Below, piece after piece: positions 40,245 to 48,442 of a stretch of 64,000 bases of DNA. Position numbers and translations under genes: made by a program. The number at the start of each line of letters is the position of its first letter. Positions within the stretch are counted from its first letter, which is position 1. The stretch is from NCBI GenBank assembly GCA_963704005.1, contig CAVPGJ010000004.1, forward strand, positions 1 to 64,000, written 5' to 3'. The stretch is from AC-32 sp963704005. GTDB lineage: Bacteria; Actinomycetota; Thermoleophilia; Gaiellales; Gaiellaceae. The notes under the pieces were generated by a model, which saw only the letters and a list, made by a program, of their open reading frames with translations, did not search any database and had not been told where the DNA came from.

Positions 40245-40985
40245 ATGGCGAAGAAGATCGACCCGAAGGCCAAGGCCAAGCGCCAGAAGATCTACGCCGG
40301 GGTCGGCGGCGTGCTGCTGCTCGCCGTGCTCGCGTTCCAGGTGCCGCGCACGCTGAAGCTGCTGCACCAGTCGAATGCGAACGCGTCCTCGGAGACGACC
40401 AGCTCGGCGCCCTCGACCGGCACGACGGGGCCGATCGCCCCGCCGACCCTCGGTGGCGGCAACGCAACGCCGAGCGCGAGCGCGGCGGCCGCCGTGTCGT
40501 CGGACGGCGTCAGCGACCCCGGAGTCGTGCCCGCGCCCCAGTCCGGCCAGCTGCTGGCGTTCAGCCGCTTCCGCACCAAGGATCCGTTCGCGCAGCAGCT
40601 CGACACCGGTGCGACCGGTGCGAGCGGCGTCACCGCCACGGGCGCGACCGGGGCCTCGGGCTCGACCGGCTCCGGTTCCTCGACGGGCTCGGGTGGCTCG
40701 AACGGCGGCGGCGCGCCGCCCTCGTCGGCTCCGCCGAAGTTGACCACGGCCAAGATCTCGATCAACGGCGTCAGCGAGGACGTCCAGGTCGGCGCGCAGT
40801 TCCCGGCCTCGAACCCGACCTTCGTGCTCGTCTCGCTGACGAAGACAAGCGCCAAGGTCGGCATCGCCGGCGGCTCGCTCGCGGGCAGCAAGCAGACGGT
40901 CACGCTTAAGAAGAACGTGCCGCTGACGCTGATGAACACGGCCGACGGGACGCGCTACGTCCTGCGCCTCCTCTCCGTCAGCTAG
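40245..40985 (+). CDS. PilP-like membrane-anchored pilus assembly protein
   Basis: The 246-aa protein has a basic N-terminus, one membrane helix (about residues 18-36), a Ser/Thr/Gly-rich spacer containing TGATGASG-like repeats, and a C-terminal beta-sandwich domain (about 165-246) with KISINGVSEDVQVGAQFPASNP, resembling the PilP/GspC HR fold. The segment FSRFRTKDPFAQQ before the spacer matches the short PilP-like box that contacts PilNO. It follows pilO by four bases and ends the operon. Confidence 0.78.
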   Translation: MAKKIDPKAKAKRQKIYAGVGGVLLLAVLAFQVPRTLKLLHQSNANASSETTSSAPSTGTTGPIAPPTLGGGNATPSASAAAAVSSDGVSDPGVVPAPQSGQLLAFSRFRTKDPFAQQLDTGATGASGVTATGATGASGSTGSGSSTGSGGSNGGGAPPSSAPPKLTTAKISINGVSEDVQVGAQFPASNPTFVLVSLTKTSAKVGIAGGSLAGSKQTVTLKKNVPLTLMNTADGTRYVLRLLSVS

Positions 40986-41103
40986 GCGTTTTCCCTCACC
41001 GCGTTCTCTGTAGGGAACAACGCTTGCCTAGGCGGGCGTTCGGGTTACAAGGACGCTCGCCCAGCCGAGGAGCCCCACGGCCGACGCGTCAGAATCGGCG
41101 GCG

Positions 41104-41388
41104 ATGAGGTTGGTCAAAGGAATTGTCCCTCCACTTTGGATTGCCCTCGTCTTAGCCGCGGCCGGCTGCGGAGGCACATCGAAGCTGTCGGCAAGTGACA
41201 CTTCGAAATGGCTGATGCAGCACCGAGTTGCGAAGGGCGTCCACGTTGTCTGCCGCACTGGGCGCGGCAATTGGAGCAGCTGGGATTACGCCTGCACCCT
41301 GACGGGCGGGGGACTCTCCGGTTCAGCTGCTGATAACACCTATGGTTACAACGTCGACAGTCATGGCGTGACCGGCTTCAGCGGCTGA
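41104..41388 (+). CDS. Small putative lipoprotein, 94 aa
   Basis: The protein has a lipoprotein signal peptide with lipobox LAAAGC (lipidated Cys about residue 22) and a short secreted domain with two further Cys (VVCRTGRGNW and YACTLTGGG), which may form a disulfide. The repeat-free domain ends YGYNVDSHGVTGFSG. No ribosome site is strong. The family is unrecognised; proteins of this form are common in actinobacterial envelopes. Its location between pilus operons does not prove a pilus role. Confidence 0.65.
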   Translation: MRLVKGIVPPLWIALVLAAAGCGGTSKLSASDTSKWLMQHRVAKGVHVVCRTGRGNWSSWDYACTLTGGGLSGSAADNTYGYNVDSHGVTGFSG

Positions 41389-41463
41389 GCGTCGGGCTTC
41401 ATTGCCGCTGGCCCAGGCGAGTCCGCCTCTCGCCCTAGGTGCAAACTATGTGCCCCGCGGGGT

Positions 41464-41502
41464 CTGACCCCGGTCTGTAAACCCGTCTAGGTTCGGGGTC
41501 AG
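41464..41502. repeat. Long-loop inverted repeat after the lipoprotein gene
   Basis: ctgacccc and ggggtcag form an 8-bp stem around a 23-base loop, preceded by ccccgcgggg. It resembles dispersed intergenic hairpins of high-GC genomes; only one copy occurs in this window. Confidence 0.5.
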
Positions 41503-41622
41503 TCGCCGCCGGAGCCGGGCTTTGCCCGGCGGGAGGCCACGACGGCCAGTGGTTCCACTCCGACACGCAATGCCGGCTCCGGAACCGTCCGAGCCACGGC
41601 GTCCGCTCTCGAGGAGGGGGCT

Positions 41623-41649
41623 CGTGGGGGAACCAGGGGTTCCCCCACG
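41623..41649 (-). terminator. Hairpin after the PilV-like gene
   Basis: gtgggggaacc and ggttcccccac pair over 11 bp with loop agg, plus a flanking C-G pair. It starts four bases past the minus-strand stop codon and is suitably placed as a terminator; no T-run follows. Confidence 0.6.
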
Positions 41650-41652
41650 CTC

Positions 41653-42177
41653 CTAGCCGGTCGACTGGTCGAACGCCGAGGCGACGCGCGCGAACGGCCG
41701 CGCGGTCAGATAGTTGGCGTCGCGGACGACCACGGTGACGATCTTCAGCGGCCGTCCGTTCGTCGGGGTCGGCGGCGTGGTGCTGCCCGTCGAGAGGACG
41801 ATGTAGGTGTCGACGCGGTACTTCTTGCGGTCGGCGCCGGTGACGGTGCGGCTCGCGTTGCACTCGTTCGGCACCGGCGAGCCGCTGCAGGACGCCGTGA
41901 CCTGCGTGGCGCTGTAGGCCGAGTCGGTCGTGTAGGGCGACGAGCCCGGGATCGTCGACGAGTCGAGCGAGATCGACGCGTACGGCAGCCCCCGGTAGAG
42001 CTCCATCTGCTGGTCGGCCAGGGCCGCTCCGGTCGAGGCGCGAGAGGCGCGGTTCAGCGCCACGATCCCGCTGTTGAACGCAGCCACGACCGCAAGGATG
42101 CCGATGTTCAGCATCACCATCGCGATCAGCAGCTCGATCAGGCCGAAGCCGCGTTCGCTCCGTAGCCGCACGCGCAC
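41653..42177 (-). CDS. Prepilin-type minor pilin, PilV/PulI-like
   Basis: The 174-aa protein has a nine-residue basic leader, the cleavage Gly, then FGLIELLIAMVMLNIGILAVVAAF with Glu at mature position 5. The globular domain contains a Cys pair (TASCSGSPVPNECNAS) and a Thr/Pro-rich loop. It is divergent from pilC and reads from a promoter whose -35 coincides with that of pilC. The GTG start is seven bases beyond GCCGATAG, implying leaderless translation. Confidence 0.85.
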   Translation of the reverse strand: MRVRLRSERGFGLIELLIAMVMLNIGILAVVAAFNSGIVALNRASRASTGAALADQQMELYRGLPYASISLDSSTIPGSSPYTTDSAYSATQVTASCSGSPVPNECNASRTVTGADRKKYRVDTYIVLSTGSTTPPTPTNGRPLKIVTVVVRDANYLTARPFARVASAFDQSTG

Positions 42178-42184
42178 GATTTCC

Positions 42185-42212
42185 CTATCGGCAAGCGGCT
42201 TCCATCCCTCAA
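42185..42212 (-). promoter_or_regulatory. Sigma-28-like promoter (minus) of the PilV-like gene
   Basis: On the minus strand TTGA (in cttgag) at 42212-42209, 16-base spacer, GCCGATAG at 42192-42185. The -35 hexamer is the reverse complement of the pilC -35 (ctcaag), so the two divergent promoters share one element. Confidence 0.58.
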
Positions 42213-42236
42213 GCGGGCCTATCCCCCTGCCGATAC
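42209..42236 (+). promoter_or_regulatory. Sigma-28-like promoter of pilC
   Basis: TCAA at 42209-42212 (within cctcaag), 16-base spacer, GCCGATAC at 42229-42236, ATG 42246 nine bases downstream. Confidence 0.7.
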
Positions 42237-42245
42237 GACCTCCGT

Positions 42246-43457
42246 ATGGCGGCGTACGCCTACAGCGCGATCAATGCGGAGGGCCTCGAGCTTGCGGGCG
42301 AGGTGCATGCGCCCGATCTCTCGGCCGCGCGCGAGCAGCTGCGAGTGCGAGGGCTCCTTCCCAACCGCCTGGAGGAGATGCCCGCGAGCGGCGAGGAGGG
42401 CGTCCGCACCGCCTTCAAGAAGATCAAGCCCAAGACGCTCCAGATCTTCTCGCGCCAGTTCGCCACGATGATCGAGGCGGGCCTGAACGTCGTCAGCTCG
42501 CTCGTCATCCTCGAGGAGCAAACCGAGGACGCGTACTTCGCCCACGTGATCCGCGAGATCCGGGCCGACGTCGAAGGAGGCCTCCTCCTCTCGCAGGCGC
42601 TTTCGCGGCACCCGAAGATCTTCAGCCGGCTCTACGTTTCGATGGTCGAGGCAGGCGAGGCCGCCGGAATCCTCGACCAGGTGCTCGACCGCGTCGCCTA
42701 CCAGATCGAGAAGGAGACGCAGATCAAGCGCCGGGTCAAGAGCGCGATGATGTACCCGACGATGGTGCTGATCTTCGCAACCCTCGTCCTGATCGGCCTG
42801 CTGATGTTCCTCGTGCCGGTCTTCGTGAAGATCTTCGCCCAGCTCAACGGGCAGCTCCCCACGCTGACCCAGTACGTCGTCGGCGCGTCGAACCAGCTGC
42901 GCCACCACTGGTTCATCATCTTCCCGGCGATGTTCCTGACGATCTGGGGCATCCGCCGCGCCAAGCGCACCGAGCCCGGCCGGCAGCTCTGGGACCGGAC
43001 GAAGCTGAAGATCCCGATGAAGATCGGCGATGTCGTTCTCAAGGTGACGATGGCGCGCTTCTCGCGGACGCTGTCGACGCTCGTGGCCGCCGGCGTGGAC
43101 ATCATCAAGGCGCTCGAGATCACCGGCCAGACCGCCGGCAACTGGGTGATCGAGGAAGCGCTCCGGGACGTGCGCCAGAAGGTGCATCAGGGCGTGCCGA
43201 TCGCGCAGCCGCTGATCGAGAACCCGGTCTTCCCGCCGATGGTCAGCCAGATGGTCAAGATCGGCGAGGAGACCGGAGAGCTCGAGAAGATGCTCGGGAA
43301 GATCGCCGACTTCTACGAGGACGAGGTCGACGCGGCAATCGCCTCGCTCACGGCGATCATCGAGCCCCTGATGATGATCGGCGTCGGCGCCATGGTCGGC
43401 GTGATCATCATCTCGATGTACCTGCCGATGTTCAAGCTGCTGAGCCTCGTCAAGTAA
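42246..43457 (+). CDS. pilC: Type IV pilus inner-membrane platform protein PilC
   Basis: The 403-aa protein is a standard PilC/GspF: N-terminal YSAINAEGLELAGEVHA, two cytoplasmic helical domains each with the family motif (FSRQFATMIEAGLNVVSSL and FSRTLSTLVAAGVDIIKALEIT), and three membrane helices (about residues 170-200, 215-240 and 375-397). It couples PilB ATPase motion to pilin extraction. It is monocistronic here, with its own sigma-28-like promoter. The next gene is convergent and only 12 bases separate the stops. Confidence 0.96.
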   Translation: MAAYAYSAINAEGLELAGEVHAPDLSAAREQLRVRGLLPNRLEEMPASGEEGVRTAFKKIKPKTLQIFSRQFATMIEAGLNVVSSLVILEEQTEDAYFAHVIREIRADVEGGLLLSQALSRHPKIFSRLYVSMVEAGEAAGILDQVLDRVAYQIEKETQIKRRVKSAMMYPTMVLIFATLVLIGLLMFLVPVFVKIFAQLNGQLPTLTQYVVGASNQLRHHWFIIFPAMFLTIWGIRRAKRTEPGRQLWDRTKLKIPMKIGDVVLKVTMARFSRTLSTLVAAGVDIIKALEITGQTAGNWVIEEALRDVRQKVHQGVPIAQPLIENPVFPPMVSQMVKIGEETGELEKMLGKIADFYEDEVDAAIASLTAIIEPLMMIGVGAMVGVIIISMYLPMFKLLSLVK

Positions 43458-43469
43458 GCGACGAGCCGC

Positions 43470-45068
43470 TCAGCCGCCGAGCACGGCCTCGGCCGCCCCG
43501 GAGGGCTCGGGGTCCGGGAGCCGCGTCATCCGGAAGCCGTTGAAGAGGCCGAGCAGCGCGGCGAGAAGCGGGACCAGCAGCGCGATCTGCAGCGCTCTCG
43601 GCCGCGCCACGGTGTTGATGTGGATGATCTCGGCCTTGACGTCGGCCGGCTGGCCGGCGAGGAGCTCCTCGAGGTGCGTGTTGGTCATCACCTCGGCGTT
43701 CTCCTCGAGGCCCTTGGAGACCTGCTGCTGCTCCGCGGGCGACAGCACCTTGCTGTTGTCCGAGTAGTGGGTGAAGAGGAGCGACAGCGACGCGAGCATG
43801 ATCGCGCCGGCGAAGGCCAGCCCGAACGAGAGGCCGAACGACCCGCCGGCGGAGTTCACTCCGGCCGCCTCGCTCACCCGCTCCTCCTCGATCGGCGACA
43901 GCGTGTAGTTGTTGAGCTGGGAGACGAGCAGCCCGAGGCCGCAGCCGGCGATCAGGAGCGGCACGGCCATCCACCAGCCGGAGTGGGCCCGCGGAACGAT
44001 CGGGATCAGCACCGCGACCCCGACGGCTAGCAGCAGGAACCCGGCGCGGATGATCCTGCTGGGGCTGCGACGCCCGGCCCGCTTGCCGGCCAGCAAGGCG
44101 ACGGCGAACATGCTCAGCGAGAGCGGCGCCAGCGAGAGCCCCGCCTCGAGCGCGTTGTACTCCAGCACCATCTGCAGGTAGATCGGAAGCGCGATCATCA
44201 GCCCGCCGAGGGCGATCTGCTGAAGCGTCTGGGACGAGATCCCGAGCCGGAAGTACCTGGACTTGAAGAGGTCGGGGTCGAGCAGCGCGGACTTGCCTTC
44301 GCGCTTCCGCTTCCTGAGCCACCAGGCGAGCGACCCGAGGGCGACCAGGCCGACCGCGATGAGCGCGCCGACCGCGCCGCCGCCTTCCTGCCAGACGAGG
44401 ATGCCCAGCACGACGCCGCTCATTCCGACGGCCGAGAGGACCGCGCCGACGATGTCGATCTGCCTCGAGCCGGTGTACGGGACGTCGTGAATGCGGCCGC
44501 TTCCGAGGAGCACGATCGCGATGATCACAACCTCGCCGCCGAAGGCGACCCGCCATGAGAGGTAGGTGGTGATGAAGCCGCCGAGCAGCGGGCCCACCGC
44601 CGCGGCGATCGCGGCCGCAGCGCCGACCAGCGCGTAGGCACGCCGCTGCATCGGCCCGTGGAAGTTGCCGTGGATCAGGGACTGCATCGCGGGGAGGAGG
44701 AGCGACGCTCCGAGGCCGCCGATCACCGCCCAGAAGATGACGATCGGGACCAGGCTCTGGGAGAGCGTCATCGACAGGGCGCCGACCGCATATCCGAGCA
44801 GGCCGAGGATGTACGCGCGCTTGCGGCCGAAGAGATCGCCGATCTTGCTGCCGATCAGGATGAAGGCCGCCGAGACGAGCGCCTCCAGCGCGATCGCCGA
44901 CTGCACACCGCTCGCCGTCGTGTCGAGATCGTGGACGACCGCCGAGATCGAGACGTTCATCAGCGACGTGTCGACGACGAGCACGAACATCGCCATCGCG
45001 AGCAGGATCGCGACCAGCTGGTCGCCGCCCGATTCCTCGTGAGCGACAGCCGTCGACTCGACGTCCAT
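43470..45068 (-). CDS. MFS transporter, DHA2 (EmrB/QacA) family
   Basis: The 532-aa protein has 14 predicted membrane helices, the DHA2 signature in helix 1 (MAMFVLVVDTSLMNVSISAVVHDL), motif A-like GSKIGDLFGRKRAYILG between helices 2 and 3 and motif C-like GPLLGGFITTYLSWRVAF in helix 5. Such proteins export drugs or dyes by proton antiport. ATG 45068 is preferred; a GTG six bases upstream is an equally possible start, as no strong ribosome site was seen. The extracellular loop near the C-terminus is long (LEENAEVMTNTHLEELL region). Confidence 0.9.
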   Translation of the reverse strand: MDVESTAVAHEESGGDQLVAILLAMAMFVLVVDTSLMNVSISAVVHDLDTTASGVQSAIALEALVSAAFILIGSKIGDLFGRKRAYILGLLGYAVGALSMTLSQSLVPIVIFWAVIGGLGASLLLPAMQSLIHGNFHGPMQRRAYALVGAAAAIAAAVGPLLGGFITTYLSWRVAFGGEVVIIAIVLLGSGRIHDVPYTGSRQIDIVGAVLSAVGMSGVVLGILVWQEGGGAVGALIAVGLVALGSLAWWLRKRKREGKSALLDPDLFKSRYFRLGISSQTLQQIALGGLMIALPIYLQMVLEYNALEAGLSLAPLSLSMFAVALLAGKRAGRRSPSRIIRAGFLLLAVGVAVLIPIVPRAHSGWWMAVPLLIAGCGLGLLVSQLNNYTLSPIEEERVSEAAGVNSAGGSFGLSFGLAFAGAIMLASLSLLFTHYSDNSKVLSPAEQQQVSKGLEENAEVMTNTHLEELLAGQPADVKAEIIHINTVARPRALQIALLVPLLAALLGLFNGFRMTRLPDPEPSGAAEAVLGG

Positions 45069-45144
45069 GAGCACGACTCTGACCGCCGCTCAGGCCCGGT
45101 GCATCATCCCGAGCGAACTATGGAGCCAGTCGGTCCAGCGTTGT

Positions 45145-45420
45145 TCAGGCTTCCCAGGAATACGCCTCGTGCACTCGGTGCAGCGGGCCGTCGAAGAGCG
45201 GTAGCCAGGGCGTGATCACGGTCGAGGCGACCGGGTCGTCCAGGATCGCTCGAACGGCCTCCGCCGCGCTCGCGCCTTCAAAGAGAAAGACAACCTCGCT
45301 GTCCGAAAGGAAGATGGCGCCTCGGTCGAACGCGTCCTCAGGGGCAGCCGCGCGAGTCTCTTCAGTCAGAAGCTGCTCGGCGCGCTCCCGCGCGCCGAGC
45401 CTGAGGCCCGCCACCAGCAT
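45145..45420 (-). CDS. Small protein, probable dimeric alpha/beta-barrel fold
   Basis: The 91-aa protein reads MLVAGLRLGARERAEQLL, then an acidic helix, GAIFLSDSEVVFLFEG, ASAAEAVRAILDDP and a C-terminal GPLHRVHEAYSW. Alternating strand-helix order with no catalytic residues suggests a ferredoxin-like or antibiotic-biosynthesis-monooxygenase-like fold, but I cannot name the family. ATG 45420 follows gagaggg; the longer frame to 45501 is possible but lacks such a site. It lies between the exporter and pdxH on the same strand. Confidence 0.6.
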   Translation of the reverse strand: MLVAGLRLGARERAEQLLTEETRAAAPEDAFDRGAIFLSDSEVVFLFEGASAAEAVRAILDDPVASTVITPWLPLFDGPLHRVHEAYSWEA

Positions 45421-45531
45421 GACCCTCTCCACGCTCGTAGCGTAGACGCCGGCGCGCGAGCCGTTCTCGCGGCTCGCGCGCGCCACACGGGGCGCCGCCA
45501 TGAGGCGGGTTTCGGCTCCGCTCGCGCCGGC

Positions 45532-46101
45532 CTAGGGACTCAGCAGCTCCGCGGTCCAGCCCTCGCGCGCGCGCGTGAACCTGAGTCGCTCGTGAAGGCG
45601 GTCGTCGCGGTGCTGCCAGAGCTCGATCGCGTCCGGCTCCAGTACGTAGCCGCCCCAGCGCTCGGGCCTGAGCACGTCGTCGCCGGGCAGGAGGCGCTCG
45701 AACTCGGCCTCGAGCTGCTCACGGCCTGCGATCGGCTCGCTCTGCCGTGAGGCCGCCGCCGCCGCACGCGAGCGAGGTGGCCGCGTGGCCCAGTACGCGT
45801 CCGACTCCTCGGCCGAGAGCCTGTGTACTCGACCTTCGACGCGCACCTGCCGCCCCAGCGGCCGCCAGTGGAAGACGAGCGCCGCCCGCGGGTTCGCCTC
45901 CAGCTCGCGGCCCTTGCGGCTCTCGTAGCCGGTGAAGAACGTGAAGCCGCGCTCGTCGGCGCCCTTCAGCAGCAGCATCCGCGCCGAGGGCCGGCCTTCC
46001 GCGTCCGCGGTCGCCAGGGTCATCGCCTCCGGAACCTCCACTCCTGCCTCCCGCGCGGCCTCGAACCACTCGTGAAAGACGACTAGCGGGTCTACCGCCA
46101 T
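45532..46101 (-). CDS. pdxH: Pyridoxamine 5'-phosphate oxidase
   Basis: The 189-aa FMN enzyme oxidises PNP/PMP to pyridoxal phosphate, the last step of vitamin B6 salvage. The motifs are EAMTLATADAEGRPSARMLLLKGADERGFTFFTGYESRKGRELEAN in fragments (substrate and FMN contacts), RQVRVEGRVHRL, and the C-terminal signature WGGYVLEPDAIELWQHRDDRLHERLRF. Length fits the family. ATG 46101 overlaps the end of the upstream creatininase-family gene by ten bases. Confidence 0.95.
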   Translation of the reverse strand: MAVDPLVVFHEWFEAAREAGVEVPEAMTLATADAEGRPSARMLLLKGADERGFTFFTGYESRKGRELEANPRAALVFHWRPLGRQVRVEGRVHRLSAEESDAYWATRPPRSRAAAAASRQSEPIAGREQLEAEFERLLPGDDVLRPERWGGYVLEPDAIELWQHRDDRLHERLRFTRAREGWTAELLSP

Positions 46102-46793
46102 GCGCTCTCGAGCAGCTCGCGGACCTCCTCGACACCGGTGCGCCAGACCGCCTCGACTTGTTCGTCGGGAAGCTCGTAGGCGCCCTCGAAGACGCCGTCG
46201 CCGAGCAGCTCGCGCACCTCGGCGGGCCCGGCCGCGCGATAGGCGTCCTGGTCGAGCGGCGGCTTGGGCTCCCTGGGCAGCTCGACCCCGGCAAGCCGCG
46301 TCCAGGGGAAGTTCTCGAACCAGTTCGCATGGCTCGGGTGCGGGTCGACCTCGCGCGCCGCCGCCTGCACACGGCCGCTCGACCACCAGCTGTGGAAGAT
46401 CGCCTGCGCCTGCGGGTTGTCGGCGGCCCACTCCCGAACGAGCCCGAACGCAGGCAGGTTGCCGCCGTGGCCGTTCACGAGCAGAAAGCGCCGGAAGCCC
46501 TGGCCGTAGAGCGAGTCGAGCAGGTCGCGCAACACGGCGACGTAGGTCGCGAGTCGCAGCGACGGGCTCCCCGGGTAGGCCGCGAATGACGGCGTCAGCC
46601 CGTAGGGCAGGACCGGCAGGACGAGCACGCCCAGCGGCTCGGCGGCCTCGGCCGAGACCCGCTCGGCGAGGATGTTGTCCGTCTCCAGCGAGAGGTAGCC
46701 GTGCTGCTCGGTAGAGCCAACCGGCAATACAACGCGGTCGTCCCGCCGCAGGTATTCCTCGACGTGCATCCAGTTCAGCTCACGGGCTCTCAC
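46092..46793 (-). CDS. Creatininase/MftE-family amidohydrolase
   Basis: The 233-aa protein has the creatininase motifs: LPVGSTEQHGYLSLETDNILAE (Glu and His metal ligands), the LPYGLTPSFAAYPGS segment and LVNGHGGNLP. In the family members hydrolyse creatinine or formamides, or act as the mycofactocin peptidase MftE. No mycofactocin genes are visible nearby, so the substrate is open. The GTG start overlaps the permease stop (GTGA), which places it in the ABC exporter transcript. Confidence 0.85.
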   Translation of the reverse strand: MRARELNWMHVEEYLRRDDRVVLPVGSTEQHGYLSLETDNILAERVSAEAAEPLGVLVLPVLPYGLTPSFAAYPGSPSLRLATYVAVLRDLLDSLYGQGFRRFLLVNGHGGNLPAFGLVREWAADNPQAQAIFHSWWSSGRVQAAAREVDPHPSHANWFENFPWTRLAGVELPREPKPPLDQDAYRAAGPAEVRELLGDGVFEGAYELPDEQVEAVWRTGVEEVRELLESAWR

Positions 46794-47578
46794 GACCGCT
46801 CCAATGATGCATGGCGCCGGCTCAGCGTCTCGAACCAGCGCACGAGCAGGTAGCCGGCGATCCCGTAGAGCACACCGACCAGCAGCTCGGCGCCGAGCAG
46901 CCCGCGCACGTCAGAGAGGCTCGAGCCGTCTGCGACCTTCCGCGCAGCCGCGATCGCATGCGTGAACGGCATCCCCTGCGCGGCGGTGCTCATCCAGTCC
47001 GGCAGGTCGTCGAGCGGCACGTTCGCGCCCGTGAAGATGAGCAGGAAGCCGAAGATCACGTTCGAAAGGACGGCGTTCTCGCGGATCCGCAGGCTGAGCG
47101 CCGCGTTGACGAGCCCGAGCCCGGTACAGGAGAAGGCCGCGATCAGCACGATCAGCAGGAGCGGCGCGAGCGAGCTCGCAGGGAGGTGAACGCGGAGCAG
47201 GAGCGAGCCGGTGAAGAGCGCGAAGGCGGCCACGAAGGCCCCGTTCAGCACCACGGGCAGCGAGCGCCCGAAAAACAGGGGGATCCGCGGCGCGGGGCTG
47301 ACGAGGATTGCGCTCAGCGTGTTCTGGTAGCGCTCGCCGCCGATCGCCTGCGCCATTGCGAACAGACAGGGGATCGCTGCGTACTGGAGCGCGTTGCCGA
47401 TCAGGAAGAACTCGTCAGAGGCCAGGCCCGCCGAGCGTCCGATGTAGGCGAAGAGCAGGATCTGGAAGAGCGGCGCGATCAGCATCGTCGGCACGTAGAT
47501 CCACGGTGTGAGCCAGTAGAAGAGCGCGCGGAAGCTCGTCAGGCCGCCCACGAAGAAGATCCGGGTGGCGACGATCAC
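46790..47578 (-). CDS. ABC-2 type permease (second subunit)
   Basis: The 262-aa protein has six membrane helices and the ABC-2 signature-like ILVSPAPRIPLFFGRSLPVVLNGAF after ANALQYAAIPCLFAMAQAIGGERYQNT-type loop. GTG 47578 was chosen because it overlaps the previous stop (GTGA) and starts directly before the first amphipathic region; the longer frame to 48103 is a shadow of the other permease gene. It pairs with the 47575 permease and the 48443 ATPase as a heterodimeric exporter. Confidence 0.88.
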   Translation of the reverse strand: MIVATRIFFVGGLTSFRALFYWLTPWIYVPTMLIAPLFQILLFAYIGRSAGLASDEFFLIGNALQYAAIPCLFAMAQAIGGERYQNTLSAILVSPAPRIPLFFGRSLPVVLNGAFVAAFALFTGSLLLRVHLPASSLAPLLLIVLIAAFSCTGLGLVNAALSLRIRENAVLSNVIFGFLLIFTGANVPLDDLPDWMSTAAQGMPFTHAIAAARKVADGSSLSDVRGLLGAELLVGVLYGIAGYLLVRWFETLSRRHASLERS

Positions 47579-48345
47579 GTCAGCGAGAGGGAGCCGCGGG
47601 CACGGGCGTCGTCGAGGACGCGGTTCGTGACGAGCACGGCGCCGACGACGTAGACGACGCCGAGGCCAAGGCAGAGGAGCAGGTCGGGGAGCGGCGTTCC
47701 GCCGAGAGCCGATTCGCGGATCGCGTTCATCCCCCAGGTCGGCGCGAGCACCCAGGCGATGGGATGGACCCACGTCGGGAGCAGCGCGAGCGGCACCAGG
47801 AAGCCACAGATCAGCCAGACGGGGTACTCGAAGAAGTTCCCGAGCACCCAGGCCGCGCGGAAGCGGACGAACGAGACCGCGAAGAGGAGGCCAAGCCCCG
47901 CGAACGCGAGCACCGTGGCGACGACCGAGAGGCCGAACTGCAGGGGGTGCTCGATCGTCAGCGGGATCCCGAACGCAAAGCTGCCCCAGAGAAGGGTGGC
48001 GACCATATTGTAGATCCCGACGCTCGCCAGGCCCAGGGTCGAGGGAAAGAGCACGAGCGAGAAGTGCCGCGGGGCGGTGACGAGCAGCTCGAGCGTTCCC
48101 CACCAGCGCTCACGCTGCATCGCCGAGCCGGCCGATGTGCTGACGGACGACCACATCCCCATCACGGCCGCGCCGAGGGATGCATAGATCAGGGTGCGCG
48201 GGCTGGTCCCGGCGCGGAAGACGAAGAACGCCGTCGTCGCGAAGAAGAGCGGATAGAGGACGTTGCCGAATCCGTCGAACGGCGAGCGCATGATCATCTT
48301 GAACTGGAGCTGCCAGCTGACGCGCACGAAGCGGAGCGTGTTCAC
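47575..48345 (-). CDS. ABC-2 type permease (first subunit)
   Basis: The 256-aa protein has six helices, with an amphipathic N-terminus (MNTLRFVRVSWQLQFKMIMRS), the connecting loop AMQRERWWGTLELLVTAPRHFSLVLF typical of the ABC-2 family, and YPVWLICGFLVPLALLPTWVHPIAWVLAPTWGMNAI split over helices 5 and 6. It starts with GTG. It is separated from the ATPase gene by 97 bases containing a hairpin. Drug, lipid or polysaccharide export are all possible for this family. Confidence 0.88.
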   Translation of the reverse strand: MNTLRFVRVSWQLQFKMIMRSPFDGFGNVLYPLFFATTAFFVFRAGTSPRTLIYASLGAAVMGMWSSVSTSAGSAMQRERWWGTLELLVTAPRHFSLVLFPSTLGLASVGIYNMVATLLWGSFAFGIPLTIEHPLQFGLSVVATVLAFAGLGLLFAVSFVRFRAAWVLGNFFEYPVWLICGFLVPLALLPTWVHPIAWVLAPTWGMNAIRESALGGTPLPDLLLCLGLGVVYVVGAVLVTNRVLDDARARGSLSLT

Positions 48346-48390
48346 AGCGAGGGCACCTGACGGACGGCGTGTCGACCGGTCGTTTCAGAC

Positions 48391-48417
48391 GGCCGCACGG
48401 GCAGAGCCCGTACGGCC
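48391..48417 (-). terminator. Hairpin between ATPase and permease genes
   Basis: ggccg-acgggc pairs with gcccgt-cggcc over 11 bp with one mismatch and loop aga. On the minus strand it follows the ATPase stop by 25 bases. Without a T-tract it may reduce read-through to the permeases. Confidence 0.45.
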
Positions 48418-48442
48418 TGATTGAGACATCGCAAGCGACGTC

